Of a stretch of DNA of 64,000 bases, positions 33,363 to 42,809 are shown piece after piece. The position numbers were made by a program, and so were the translations under genes. Source of the stretch: G965267605 sp965267605. GTDB taxonomy: Bacteria > Bacteroidota > Bacteroidia > Flavobacteriales_E > Vicingaceae. The stretch spans positions 2,170,001 through 2,234,000 of the forward strand of contig OZ254088.1 in NCBI GenBank assembly GCA_965267605.1, given 5' to 3'. The notes below the pieces were generated by a model. The model did no database searches, had not been told where the DNA came from, and saw only the letters and a program-made list of their open reading frames with translations. Positions within the stretch are counted from its first letter, which is position 1; each line of letters starts with the position of its first letter.

Positions 33363-35186
33363 TCAGTCTTTTCTTCTGAATCCGTAAAACAACTGTCCGA
33401 AGAATGTCTTTGGGAATGACTCGATCTTTGGGAAACCCAGGCGGATATCTCTTCCTGACTCAGGGATATGAGCCGTTCTGAAAATGTAATCCCATATACT
33501 AAGCGAGATACCAAAGTTGATGCCGTGTCTTCGATCTTCCGGCAGGCTGTACGCGTGATGCCAGATATGCATTGCCGGATTGTTGATCAGGTACTTCAGC
33601 GGACCATATGTCAGGTTGATATTCGCGTGGTTCAAATGGCCTATAGCAATGGCCACGTAGAACACGATATAAGCCTGATCAGGTGTAAAACCCCCGATAA
33701 GCATTACCATGAGGTACTTCATTGGGGTATAGAATACGTTCTCCATCCAATGGTACCTCAGATGTGCAGCAAAGCCCATTTGCTCTACCGAATGATGCAC
33801 TTTATGGAACCTCCAGAGGATATCGAACCGGTGCAACAACACGTGGGTGAACCACTGAATGAAATCAGTGGCAATAAAGAAGATGACCAACTGCAACCAC
33901 CAATTCAATCCTGAGATATCAAACAAGGCCCATTTCTTAATGTCGCCACCCACCACATCTGTAAACACAGCCTCCGTGAAGTTTGAGAACGACATGAAGA
34001 TGATGATCTTGAAGATGTAGAAGTTGAAGAACATATAGAATGCATCCAACCAGAAATCCTTGCGCACGAGGGGTTGGTTCTTCCGCCATGGGAATATGAT
34101 TTCCAGCAACCACACCGCCAGCGACAACACCACCAACCACCAGAAGTAATTGACATACCGAGGGCTTACATTGAACGTGATCTCACTCCAGGTATAGCTG
34201 GCAAAATCTCCAAACGAAGATTTGAAAACATCCCAGTAACGTTCTGTATCAAAAGGTTTTACTGATTGTTCAACTACGGCCGTTTCCTCAACCTTCTCCT
34301 CCCCAATGTTCGGGTAGTGATAAGACGTCTCGATCCAGGAACCGTCAAAGTTGATCACATTCTTGAAGCCCAGCAGTTCCGTCAAGACCATAGAAGTATG
34401 AGCGGAACGAACCCCACTTTGGCAGTACATTACCAGGGTATCATTAGGGCTTAGCCCGAGCGAGTCTGTTATCTTCCGAATCTCCGAAACGGGCTTGAGT
34501 CGTTGATCTGTACGGTAATTCACGAAAGCACTCCAGTCCAACCAAACCGCACCGGGTATGTGTCCTTTGCCGTACGCACCTTTCTTTTGGATCTCACCGT
34601 TAAACTCTTCCTTGGTTCTGGTATCAATGATCTTCGGTGTGCCCTTCTCAACAGCACGTTTCACCCATAGCTCCACTTCATCCAGATTTCCATGGATAGA
34701 GAAATCGAAATTCGAAGAATCCAGCTTGAACGCTGCAGGCGTTATTGGTTTGACTTCCGGTGTTCGGATATGTCCGTCAGCAAGCCAGGTTGAATAACCT
34801 CCATTGAGAAGCTTTACCTTATTGAACCCATACACCTTGAGTATCCACCACAACCTGGCAGCTTCACACAGTGCGCGGTCATCGTAAACTATGAGGGTAT
34901 CTTCGGTAGCGATTCCCAATCGACTGAATAATGCTTCAATCTGGGCAGGATCAGCCATCATTCCGCCATAGGCGAACGCGGTGTCTTCAATATCCGATCT
35001 CCAGATGTTGACCGCTCCAATCACATGGTCTTCCTGATAAGCTTCCGGCTTACGGAAATCGATGATGGAGTATCCTTCCTTTTCGATGCGGTTCTGAACG
35101 TAATCCGCTTCCACAAAAAGAGATTGCCCTGTTATGGTATTCGAAAGAACACTCAGAAGTATAGCTATAACCAACCTACAGTTCAT
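33363..35186 (-). CDS. Fusion: exported tandem rhodanese and membrane fatty-acid-hydroxylase-type domain
   Basis: A 607-residue fusion. A signal peptide (MNCRLVIAILLSVLSNTITGQ) leads into two rhodanese domains (~22-140 and ~160-290). The first is inactive-type (YDDRALCEAARLWWILKVYG) and the second has the active loop MYCQSGVRSAHTS (Cys255). This is the normal layout of two-domain thiosulfate sulfurtransferases. Transmembrane helices begin near residue 346. The C-terminal ~250 residues are a sterol desaturase/fatty acid hydroxylase domain with the full set of histidine boxes (His448 and His452, HKVHHS 461-466, GHLNH 516-520, MHIWHH 539-544). Both halves look intact. It overlaps the upstream cytochrome gene by 11 bases, in an operon with a sulfite dehydrogenase. 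Confidence 0.9.
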   Translation of the reverse strand: MNCRLVIAILLSVLSNTITGQSLFVEADYVQNRIEKEGYSIIDFRKPEAYQEDHVIGAVNIWRSDIEDTAFAYGGMMADPAQIEALFSRLGIATEDTLIVYDDRALCEAARLWWILKVYGFNKVKLLNGGYSTWLADGHIRTPEVKPITPAAFKLDSSNFDFSIHGNLDEVELWVKRAVEKGTPKIIDTRTKEEFNGEIQKKGAYGKGHIPGAVWLDWSAFVNYRTDQRLKPVSEIRKITDSLGLSPNDTLVMYCQSGVRSAHTSMVLTELLGFKNVINFDGSWIETSYHYPNIGEEKVEETAVVEQSVKPFDTERYWDVFKSSFGDFASYTWSEITFNVSPRYVNYFWWLVVLSLAVWLLEIIFPWRKNQPLVRKDFWLDAFYMFFNFYIFKIIIFMSFSNFTEAVFTDVVGGDIKKWALFDISGLNWWLQLVIFFIATDFIQWFTHVLLHRFDILWRFHKVHHSVEQMGFAAHLRYHWMENVFYTPMKYLMVMLIGGFTPDQAYIVFYVAIAIGHLNHANINLTYGPLKYLINNPAMHIWHHAYSLPEDRRHGINFGISLSIWDYIFRTAHIPESGRDIRLGFPKIESFPKTFFGQLFYGFRRKD

Positions 35187-35652
35187 ACCACTCTATATTG
35201 GTGAGGTTAGCTCTTCTTCCTTTCTTAAGCGGGCCATAGTGCTTTCCGAGATACGCAATGATCCCTGCTTCGTTCTTACCCAAATCCCAAAGTTTCTGGG
35301 TGCGTTGCATCCAACGGATCATATCCAGCCATCCTTCTTCCGTGGCCCTGTTCTGCGTTACAAGTTTGTAGCTGTGACATGCCCCACAATTCTGAAGTAC
35401 GAGTTCATACCCTTGCTCTGCGATCAATCCAGATTCTACATGTATCCCATCAACAACTTCGGCCACAGTGGCTTCCTCTTGTTGCTCAGGTTCTGGATCA
35501 GCCTGATGCGTTGAAGTATACCCTGACTTTCCAGAGAAATACAAACCGCCCCATATCAATAGCGTTCCACAAGCACAAATGGTAAAGACCCTTAACCACA
35601 TGAATGAAGTGATCAGTCTTATCTTTTTGTCAAACTCGTTTTCTGAGCTCAT
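35176..35652 (-). CDS. Membrane-anchored mono-haem cytochrome c
   Basis: A 158-residue cytochrome with one N-terminal membrane helix (FMWLRVFTICACGTLLIWGGLYF), an acidic linker, and a single c-type haem site NCGACHSYKLVTQNRATEEGW (residues ~97-117). The likely distal Met is in MIRWMQRTQKL. The start is ATG at 35652, overlapping the stop of the molybdopterin oxidoreductase as ATGA; a longer frame to 35808 lies inside that gene. Position and size suggest it is the electron acceptor of the sulfite dehydrogenase, like SorB or SoxD. Confidence 0.88.
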   Translation of the reverse strand: MSSENEFDKKIRLITSFMWLRVFTICACGTLLIWGGLYFSGKSGYTSTHQADPEPEQQEEATVAEVVDGIHVESGLIAEQGYELVLQNCGACHSYKLVTQNRATEEGWLDMIRWMQRTQKLWDLGKNEAGIIAYLGKHYGPLKKGRRANLTNIEWYEL

Positions 35653-36884
35653 ACCCGTTTTACCGCTATTCGATGACAGGCATTGTTCAGATATCCTTTT
35701 GGATTCCATCCTGGAACTACCATAGGTTGTTCGTTGCCTTTTGTATCTGTTGCCTTTACCCAAATTTCGTAATATCCTGCTTCTGGTAAAGTGACTTTTG
35801 TCACCCATCGCTGCCAGGCAAATCTATTCTTGGGTGGTGACAACGTGCAGGTCTTCCATGTACTTCCAAAGTCAAGCGACACCTCAACCCTCTTCACGGC
35901 AAGATCACCGGCCCATGCATGCCCACGTACCTCAAATGTTTTTGCTCCTTTCACCATAGCACCTGTCTTTGGATAAGTGATCAGGGATTTCACAGGCATC
36001 GATTCAATGATCTCCATGTCTTCTTCTGGCACCTTGGTGCCAGGCGCAACAGGATACTTCGGCATGCGGTAAGAATACCCACCCATCTTAGGTCCATCGT
36101 GAATCTTATTGCGAATTGAAATCCTGTTCAACCACTTTCCGGAAACAGAGCCAGGCCAACCACCAATAACAAGTCTTAAAGGATAGCCATTCATCAACGG
36201 AATGTCCTCATCGTTAACTGCCCATGCAATCAGGCATTCTGGCTCCATGGCCTTTTCAATGGGTACCCCTCTGGAAATCACCACCTTATCGGGGTCTCCT
36301 GAAAGATGCGTGTCCGCTCCGTAATAACCGATATACACAGCCGAACTCTTCACTCCAACGTCTTTCAACACATCTGCCAATCTCACTCCGGTCCACTTAC
36401 AACAACCTACTGCTCCTGTGGTCCACTGGTTGCCCTTGGCGCCTGGATTGAATTCCTCCCTACCGTTTCCACCACATTCAAGCGTGACGTGGTACGAATA
36501 GGTTTTGAATTTCGATTTCAAATCTGCGATTGAGTATGTTTTCGAATCCTCAGCAGATTCGCCATCGATGGTTAGCTTCCATTTATTAGGGTCCGGATTT
36601 ACCGGAGGATGGCCATTGTTCCTTACAAAGAGTAAATCCTTTGGTGTTACTGAATCATCCAGCAAATGTGGAGGTGTTTCTGCATTCCATGGCTTGTTGT
36701 TCAGCACAACAAGGGCATCACTTTTACCTGGTATACCTAACTCTTCCGGAAAACCAATTGGGTCTATACCCTCTGGAAGTTTAGCTCCATGCACAATATG
36801 GAGACCAGCAATGGTGCCCAATGCAGTGATTCCTGTTTTCGTAACAAAATCTCGTCTGGATATGCGGTTACGTTCATCCGACAT
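35649..36884 (-). CDS. Sulfite oxidase-family molybdopterin oxidoreductase (SorA/SoxC-like)
   Basis: A 411-residue enzyme that should oxidise sulfite to sulfate in the periplasm. A Tat signal (ISRRDFVTKTGITALGTIAG) sits at residues 8-27. The molybdopterin-binding domain follows with the molybdenum-ligating Cys137 in TLECGGNGREEF and KWTGVRLADVL. The C-terminal dimerisation domain is of the Mo-co type (FEVRGHAWAGDLAVKRVEVSLDFGSTW; VPGWNPKGYLNN). It is 411 residues, near the SorA/SoxC length. It overlaps its cytochrome partner as ATGA. No soxXYZAB genes are nearby, which favours a stand-alone SorAB-type system. Confidence 0.92.
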   Translation of the reverse strand: MSDERNRISRRDFVTKTGITALGTIAGLHIVHGAKLPEGIDPIGFPEELGIPGKSDALVVLNNKPWNAETPPHLLDDSVTPKDLLFVRNNGHPPVNPDPNKWKLTIDGESAEDSKTYSIADLKSKFKTYSYHVTLECGGNGREEFNPGAKGNQWTTGAVGCCKWTGVRLADVLKDVGVKSSAVYIGYYGADTHLSGDPDKVVISRGVPIEKAMEPECLIAWAVNDEDIPLMNGYPLRLVIGGWPGSVSGKWLNRISIRNKIHDGPKMGGYSYRMPKYPVAPGTKVPEEDMEIIESMPVKSLITYPKTGAMVKGAKTFEVRGHAWAGDLAVKRVEVSLDFGSTWKTCTLSPPKNRFAWQRWVTKVTLPEAGYYEIWVKATDTKGNEQPMVVPGWNPKGYLNNACHRIAVKRV

Positions 36885-36959
36885 AATGTAAATGTGTAGA
36901 CTATTGATGAAAAATACCAGCGGGTTGGCCGCAAAGAATCACAACGATGGGATTTCCAA

Positions 36960-37874
36960 TTAGCTAACCAGGCTACCCTTAGCTGATTTGGTTTCAGGAA
37001 CCCGATCGAGATACATGCGCCTGATCAATCCATCGGCAAGACCAACTTTGGGAACGATCATCTTGTTGAGGCCCGCAGACTCCATTGCTTTAAGGTAGAT
37101 GCTACCTCCGGGCACAATAACATCAGCACGGTACGCTTTGAGTCCCAACTCCTCAATCATTTCTTCCACGCTATATCCCTTAAGCCATTCAAGTTTTTCT
37201 GCGAGTACATCAATCTCCAGGGTTTCCCAGTTCTTGTACCCACATAGCTTGTACAACTTATTGATGTTGCCTCCAGTGCCCACCGCATATTTGGTCTTGT
37301 ACTCCTTCGAACGCGCGGAAATCCACTCACCCATTTCCTCCCACACCTCATCATTCAGGATACCTTCCTTGATGCGGATTGTCCCAACATTGAATGACTT
37401 CCACTCCATGCGTTCTCCATCCACATAAAAATTGACCTCCGTACTTCCACCGCCTACATCAATAAACATGTAAGACTCATCTGTCTTCAGTTTATTGGTG
37501 GAGAAAATGCTTTCGAAGAGGATTCCGGCTTCGATACCACCATCAATAACATTGATACTGATACCTGTTTCCTTCAGTATTCTTGCAATGAGTTCTGGAC
37601 CGTTCTCGGAATCACGAATGGCGGAAGTGGCACATGCCCTGTAATCCACTACTTCGAACACGTCCTTCAGGTGTTTAAAGGCCTTGGCCATTTTGATCAA
37701 CTGGTGTGCTTTCTTGTCTGAAATGCGGTTGTAAAGAAACGCGTCATCGCCCAAACGGATAGGTAATCGCACCAATGAAAGTTTTTTGAAAGTAGGTTTG
37801 CCGTTGATCTGATAGACCTCCTGAAACAGTAATCGAACTCCATTTGAACCGATGTCTATGGCGGCAAATCTCAT
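36960..37874 (-). CDS. ppx: Exopolyphosphatase / Ppx-GppA phosphatase
   Basis: A 304-residue member of the Ppx/GppA family in the ASKHA superfamily, which hydrolyses polyphosphate or pppGpp. The start is typical (RFAAIDIGSNGVRLLFQEV); ATSAIRDSEN lies near residue 83, VIDGGIEAGILFESIF near 110, and the glycine-rich FIDVGGGSTEVNFYVDG near 142. It is the short form (about 300 residues), lacking the C-terminal HD domain of E. coli Ppx. It lies 18 bases downstream of ppk1, forming a make-and-break polyphosphate operon. Confidence 0.9.
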   Translation of the reverse strand: MRFAAIDIGSNGVRLLFQEVYQINGKPTFKKLSLVRLPIRLGDDAFLYNRISDKKAHQLIKMAKAFKHLKDVFEVVDYRACATSAIRDSENGPELIARILKETGISINVIDGGIEAGILFESIFSTNKLKTDESYMFIDVGGGSTEVNFYVDGERMEWKSFNVGTIRIKEGILNDEVWEEMGEWISARSKEYKTKYAVGTGGNINKLYKLCGYKNWETLEIDVLAEKLEWLKGYSVEEMIEELGLKAYRADVIVPGGSIYLKAMESAGLNKMIVPKVGLADGLIRRMYLDRVPETKSAKGSLVS

Positions 37875-37892
37875 GAAGTAAAAATAGCAGTT

Positions 37893-39950
37893 CTAGTCCA
37901 ACTTGTTCCTAAAGTATCGATACAGTTTGTACTGTGACCGCACCTCCTTGGACTTACCCTTGTCTACGTAACCATTCTTCAGCTTCTTATCCAGCACCCT
38001 GGCCTTAACGTTATCCGCCAACTGAATGTCCAGCATATCCTGCAATTCCTTTTGCAACGACTTATCGTAGATGGGAACGGTAACCTCGACTCTCCGATCC
38101 AGGTTCCTTTCCATCCAATCCGCAGACGAGATAAAGTACTTCGGATCTTTGTCGTTCCCGAATACCATGATGCGAGAGTGTTCAAGAAATCTATCAAGAA
38201 TACTGATCACCTGAATGTTCTCACTAACACCTTTCACCCCTGGGACCAATGCACAAATTCCGCGTATGATCAACTTGATCTTTACACCAGCCTGACTGGC
38301 CTGGTACAGTTTCCGTATCATTTCCTCATCCACGAGGTTATTCAACTTCAGGATAATGGACCCCTTCTTGCCAGACTTAGCCAAATTGATCTCATTGGTA
38401 ATCAGGTTACTGAAGTTCCTTCGAATATTGAATGGTGATACTATAAGGTGTCTGTATTGTCCTCTGAGATAATTGGTTTTCAGGAACTGGAACACTTTGT
38501 AAACCTCATTGGTAATCTTGGGATTGGCTGTCCAAAGTGAGTGATCTCCGTACACACGCGCAGTTCCTTCGTGGAAATTACCCGTACCAATATGTGCTAT
38601 ACGTGTAGTTTTCCTACCCTCCTTCTTCGTGATGAGCGCCAACTTTGAATGCACCTTTAAGCCCTCCACACCGAAGGTGACCTTTACACCGTTCTCCTGT
38701 AGTCGCTGAGACCAGTATATGTTATGTTCTTCGTCAAACCTTGCTCTCAGCTCCATTACGGCAGTTACTGATTTACCATTTCGTGCAGCATTGATCAGGG
38801 TATTCATGATCATGGAACTTGAGGCCACACGGTAGATATTGATCTTAATGGATGAAACATTCGGATCAATGGCCGCTTCCCTTAAGATGTCTAGTGTGTA
38901 ATTAAATGTCTGGTAAGGATAAGCCAGCATCACATCTTTCTGCTCAACGGCCTTCATCAAACTCTTTTGTCCTTGCAGGTAAGGATGAGGCAACGGAGGA
39001 AAATCGGTGAACCGCAGATGACGTGCTCCGATGTTCGGGAAGTTGATAAAGTCTTTAAAGTTGTGGTAACGGCCGCCATATATGATGTTGCTCTGATCTG
39101 TGAGCTTCAATTTTTTCTTGAGAAGTGCGAGCATATCCTTCGACATCTCCTCATCGTAAACGAATCGAACCGGCTCAGCTTTCTTCCGTTTTTTGATACT
39201 CTTCTCCAGCTTGCGGAGGGTGCTATCGGTCATGTCGTCATCCACATCCAACTCTGCATCTCTCGTGATTTTGAAAGCATGTGCTTCGATCTTATCGTAA
39301 GTGAACAATTTGAACACTTCCCTTAAACCGTAACGAATCACGTCATCCAGTAAAATCAAATACTTTTTGCCTTCCGCAGCAGGCAACACAAGAAACCTTG
39401 GAAGTACGTTCGTTGGTATTTCAATCAACGCATACTGGTTCTTCTTACCACGCTTAGAAAGTTTCACTGCTAAATAAGAAGCCTTCTCGGCAAGTGAAGG
39501 AAACTTGGACTTGGCATCTATAATGAGTGGCACCAGGGTGCCTCTCACCTTACTTGTGAAATAATCGGCAACTACTTCTTCTTGAACCGGAGAAAGCTCT
39601 TTTTCGTTGACCATGAAAATGTCATGGTTCCGGAGGTCCTTCATGGCGGCACGTTGCACCTTCTTGAATTTAGACTCCTGTCGCACCACCGTTTTCTGGA
39701 TCTGTTCCAATAGCTCTTCAGGCTGAACACGGAGGGTTGAACGTTCCTTCTTGTTCAACACCAACATTCTCTTTACGGTAGCTACCCGCACACGGAAGAA
39801 CTCATCACGGTTATTGGAGAATATGCCAAGGAACCGGATACGCTCAATTACCGGATTTCTTTCATCCTCTGCTTCTTGCAGGACACGCTCATTGAAGGAA
39901 AGCCATGAAATCTCCCTATTGACAAATTGATACTTATCTCCCTTCCCCAT
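37893..39950 (-). CDS. ppk1: Polyphosphate kinase 1
   Basis: A 685-residue PPK1 that reversibly polymerises the gamma-phosphate of ATP into polyphosphate. The N-terminal domain starts QFVNREISWLSFNERVLQEA; the head domain has FSNNRDEFFRVRVATVKRM. The two phospholipase-D-like catalytic regions contain EGLKVHSKLALI and HIGTGNFHEGTARVYGDHS (including the phosphorylated His), and later VFGNDKDPKYFISSADWMERNLDRRVEV. Full family length. Together with ppx it forms a two-gene unit read toward lower coordinates. Confidence 0.96.
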   Translation of the reverse strand: MGKGDKYQFVNREISWLSFNERVLQEAEDERNPVIERIRFLGIFSNNRDEFFRVRVATVKRMLVLNKKERSTLRVQPEELLEQIQKTVVRQESKFKKVQRAAMKDLRNHDIFMVNEKELSPVQEEVVADYFTSKVRGTLVPLIIDAKSKFPSLAEKASYLAVKLSKRGKKNQYALIEIPTNVLPRFLVLPAAEGKKYLILLDDVIRYGLREVFKLFTYDKIEAHAFKITRDAELDVDDDMTDSTLRKLEKSIKKRKKAEPVRFVYDEEMSKDMLALLKKKLKLTDQSNIIYGGRYHNFKDFINFPNIGARHLRFTDFPPLPHPYLQGQKSLMKAVEQKDVMLAYPYQTFNYTLDILREAAIDPNVSSIKINIYRVASSSMIMNTLINAARNGKSVTAVMELRARFDEEHNIYWSQRLQENGVKVTFGVEGLKVHSKLALITKKEGRKTTRIAHIGTGNFHEGTARVYGDHSLWTANPKITNEVYKVFQFLKTNYLRGQYRHLIVSPFNIRRNFSNLITNEINLAKSGKKGSIILKLNNLVDEEMIRKLYQASQAGVKIKLIIRGICALVPGVKGVSENIQVISILDRFLEHSRIMVFGNDKDPKYFISSADWMERNLDRRVEVTVPIYDKSLQKELQDMLDIQLADNVKARVLDKKLKNGYVDKGKSKEVRSQYKLYRYFRNKLD

Positions 39951-40019
39951 CTGAGGTTCAATATAGTTGTATTACGGTAGTACAAGGTTACTGGAATGTT
40001 AATTGAAAAGAAACATTCT

Positions 40020-42644
40020 TTACCCCATTCCCTCGAGTTGCTCTTCGATCACTCTGATCTTGGCTTCGGCATCGCTGAGCTTCTTCTTCTCCAGCGCCAC
40101 AACCTGCTCTGGAGCATTATTAACGAAATTCTCGTTGGACAACTTCTTCTGAAGTTTCTGCATGAAGCCTTTGTTGTATTCCAATTCCTCCTGGAGCTTC
40201 GCCTTTTCGGCTTCCATATCCACAGCATCACCCAGGGGCACGAAATACTCATTAGACCTTACACGGAAACCAAAGGCACCATCAGGCTTGTCTGCTTCCG
40301 CATGAATCACTGAAAGATTAGCCAGTCTTTGGATCACAGGGAATGCACCTTCACCTATTTTCTCATTGTCGATTGAAAACAGTTCAAGCGCCTCTTTCTT
40401 GGCGATCCCTTTTTCATTTCTAACAGTACGCACACCTGCAATTACCTCTTTGGCAAATTCCATACTGCTCAATGCATCCTGATCTACCTCACCACCTTTT
40501 GGCCAATCGGCAGTCATAATGCTTGCATGCTCGTCTCGTTCATAAAGTTGTTGCCAAATTTCCTCTGATAGGAATGGCATAAACGGATGAATCAGTTTCA
40601 CCAATTGCTCAAAGAAGCTCAGTGTAATTTCCAGGGTCACCCTATCAATTGGCTGCTGGTAATCCGGCTTAACCATTTCCAGGTACCACGAACAGAACTC
40701 ATCCCAAATCAATTTGTAGATGCCCATCAACCCTTCAGAAAGTCTGAACTGATCAAAACTATCATTGATGGAGCGTACCTCATTGGCAAGTACATTCTCA
40801 AACCAACTCGCAGCAATTTTAGATGCCTCAGTTGGAGTAGTATTCTCGTCCACCTCCCAGCCTTTGATTAACCTCAGCGCGTTCCAGATCTTGTTAGAGA
40901 AGTTACGTCCCTGTTCGCATAGTTTTGGATCAAATGGAATATCGTTTCCTGCAGGCGTGGTTAATAGTAGTCCAACACGAACACCATCTGCTCCGTACTC
41001 ATTGATCAACTCAATCGGGTCTGGAGAATTACCTAACTGCTTAGACATCTTGCGGCCTTGGCTATCGCGAACAATACCCGTGAAATACACATCCTTGAAA
41101 GGTAGTTTCCCCTGGTACTCGTAACCTGCCATGATCATTCTGGCCACCCAGAAGAAAATAATGTCAGGTCCTGTAACCAGTGAGGCCGTAGGATAGTAAT
41201 ATTTCAATTCGGTGTCGTCATAAAAACCGTCAAACACAGAAATCGGCCATAGCCAGGAAGAGAACCATGTATCCAGCACATCCTCATCTTGCTTCAGGTC
41301 ACCTTCACCCAAGCCATTGTTACCAGACTTAGCTTTTGCCTTATCCAGCGCTCCAGCAATGTCTTTAGCCACTACAAAATCATCTTCGCCCTCTCCGTAA
41401 TACCAAGCCGGAATTCTATGGCCCCACCAAAGCTGTCTGGAAATACACCAATCTTTGATGTTACTCATCCAGTGCTTATAAGTGTTCTTGAACTTGGCCG
41501 GATGAAAGTTGATGTCTCCGTTTTCTACAGCTGCCAGGGCCGGTGCTGCAAGTTCTTCCATTTTCACCCACCATTGTAGTGAAAGCCTGGGTTCAATAAC
41601 TACATCAGTACGTTCAGAGAAACCAACACTGTTTACATAGTCTTCGACTTTTACCAAATGACCCTTGGCGTCCAGATCCGCTTCAATCTTCTTTCGCACA
41701 TCAAACCTGTCTTCACCAACGTAAAGTTGTGCTTCTTCGCTCATGGTGCCGTTCGCGTTCATGATATCAATTGATTCCAGGTTGTGCTTGTTACCTAGAT
41801 CAAAATCGTTGGGGTCGTGGGCAGGCGTTACCTTCAAACAACCCGTTCCGAATTCCATATCAACGTAATCGTCTAGAATTACCGGAATCTCTCTATTGAC
41901 CAACGGTACAATTGCTTTCTTGCCATGCAGGTGCGTGTAACGTGTATCGTCCGGATGTATGCAGATGGCGGTATCTCCCAGAATGGTTTCTGGTCTCGTG
42001 GTAGCAATGGTCAACCACTCATCAGTTCCGGCTACCTGATACCTTACATGGTACAGCTTGGAGTCTACTTCTTTGTATATAACCTCTTCATCGGATAGGG
42101 CAGTCTTGGCGGCAGGGTCCCAGTTGATCATGCGTTTGCCTCTGTATATCTTACCCTTGTCGAACAGATCGATGAACGTATCTATAACGCTCTCGTAGTA
42201 CTTATCATCCATGGTGAAGCGCGTGCGATCCCAATCGCAGCTGGCACCTAATTTCTTGAGTTGTTCGAGGATTACTCCACCATATTCTTCCTTCCATGCG
42301 AAGGCATGTTTCAGGAATTCATCTCTACCTATTTCTGATTTCTTGATGCCTTCTTCACGCAGCTTTCTTACCACTTTGGCCTCCGTTGCAATAGACGCGT
42401 GATCCGTTCCAGGAACCCAGCAAGCGTTATATCCCATCATTCTGGCACGCCTGATCAATACATCCTGAATGGTGTTGTTGAGCATATGCCCCATATGCAA
42501 TACTCCTGTAACATTAGGAGGAGGGATCACAATGGTGTAGGCATCGCGGTCATCCGGTACAGAATGGAATAACCTTTCATCCAGCCAATACTGGTACCAC
42601 TTAGATTCTGATTCTCCTGGATTGTATTTCGCTGCAAGTTCCAT
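40020..42644 (-). CDS. valS: Valyl-tRNA synthetase
   Basis: An 874-residue class I aminoacyl-tRNA synthetase that charges tRNA-Val. It has the HMGH signature at residues 50-53 (PPNVTGVLHMGHML), the editing domain in the CP1 insertion (GTDEWLTIATTRPETILGDTAICIHPDD), the KMSKQ loop near residue 530 (GRKMSKQLGNSPDP), an anticodon-binding domain and the C-terminal coiled coil (KAKLQEELEYNKGFMQKLQKKLSNENFVNNAP) typical of ValRS. Complete. Confidence 0.97.
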   Translation of the reverse strand: MELAAKYNPGESESKWYQYWLDERLFHSVPDDRDAYTIVIPPPNVTGVLHMGHMLNNTIQDVLIRRARMMGYNACWVPGTDHASIATEAKVVRKLREEGIKKSEIGRDEFLKHAFAWKEEYGGVILEQLKKLGASCDWDRTRFTMDDKYYESVIDTFIDLFDKGKIYRGKRMINWDPAAKTALSDEEVIYKEVDSKLYHVRYQVAGTDEWLTIATTRPETILGDTAICIHPDDTRYTHLHGKKAIVPLVNREIPVILDDYVDMEFGTGCLKVTPAHDPNDFDLGNKHNLESIDIMNANGTMSEEAQLYVGEDRFDVRKKIEADLDAKGHLVKVEDYVNSVGFSERTDVVIEPRLSLQWWVKMEELAAPALAAVENGDINFHPAKFKNTYKHWMSNIKDWCISRQLWWGHRIPAWYYGEGEDDFVVAKDIAGALDKAKAKSGNNGLGEGDLKQDEDVLDTWFSSWLWPISVFDGFYDDTELKYYYPTASLVTGPDIIFFWVARMIMAGYEYQGKLPFKDVYFTGIVRDSQGRKMSKQLGNSPDPIELINEYGADGVRVGLLLTTPAGNDIPFDPKLCEQGRNFSNKIWNALRLIKGWEVDENTTPTEASKIAASWFENVLANEVRSINDSFDQFRLSEGLMGIYKLIWDEFCSWYLEMVKPDYQQPIDRVTLEITLSFFEQLVKLIHPFMPFLSEEIWQQLYERDEHASIMTADWPKGGEVDQDALSSMEFAKEVIAGVRTVRNEKGIAKKEALELFSIDNEKIGEGAFPVIQRLANLSVIHAEADKPDGAFGFRVRSNEYFVPLGDAVDMEAEKAKLQEELEYNKGFMQKLQKKLSNENFVNNAPEQVVALEKKKLSDAEAKIRVIEEQLEGMG

Positions 42645-42723
42645 CTGATCGGTTCATTGAAAGGTGGCTAATTTACATAGATTGAGCGAAGAGAAGAAGT
42701 CTATTCACGTTGGAGGCGTGCAT

Positions 42724-42741
42724 GTTAAAATCCTGTTAAAG
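42724..42741 (+). promoter_or_regulatory. Direct repeat upstream of first DUF1573 gene
   Basis: GTTAAAAT, two bases, TGTTAAAG, 86 bases upstream of the DUF1573 start. The same 16 letters recur at 43338-43355, 87 bases upstream of the second DUF1573 gene, with the surrounding sequence not conserved. This fits a shared activator or sigma-factor site. Confidence 0.45.
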
Positions 42742-42775
42742 GAGAAACACGCGGCATCTATATCCCTTGTCTTCC

Positions 42776-42800
42776 CGTTGTTAGTTTAAACTAACCAACG
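42776..42800 (+). promoter_or_regulatory. Palindrome just upstream of first DUF1573 start
   Basis: Arms CGTTGTTAGTTT and AAACTAACCAACG pair over 12 bases with one bulged C. The 16-base core GTTAGTTTAAACTAAC (42780-42795) is a perfect palindrome. It ends nine bases before the ATG, so it may be a repressor site or a hairpin affecting translation. No T-run follows, so it is not a terminator. Confidence 0.45.
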
Positions 42801-42809
42801 CTAAATACC

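Noticed and set aside
35653..35808. Longer N-terminus for the cytochrome c
   Set aside because: It runs inside the sulfite dehydrogenase gene; the ATG at 35652 gives an ATGA overlap and a normal anchor helix.
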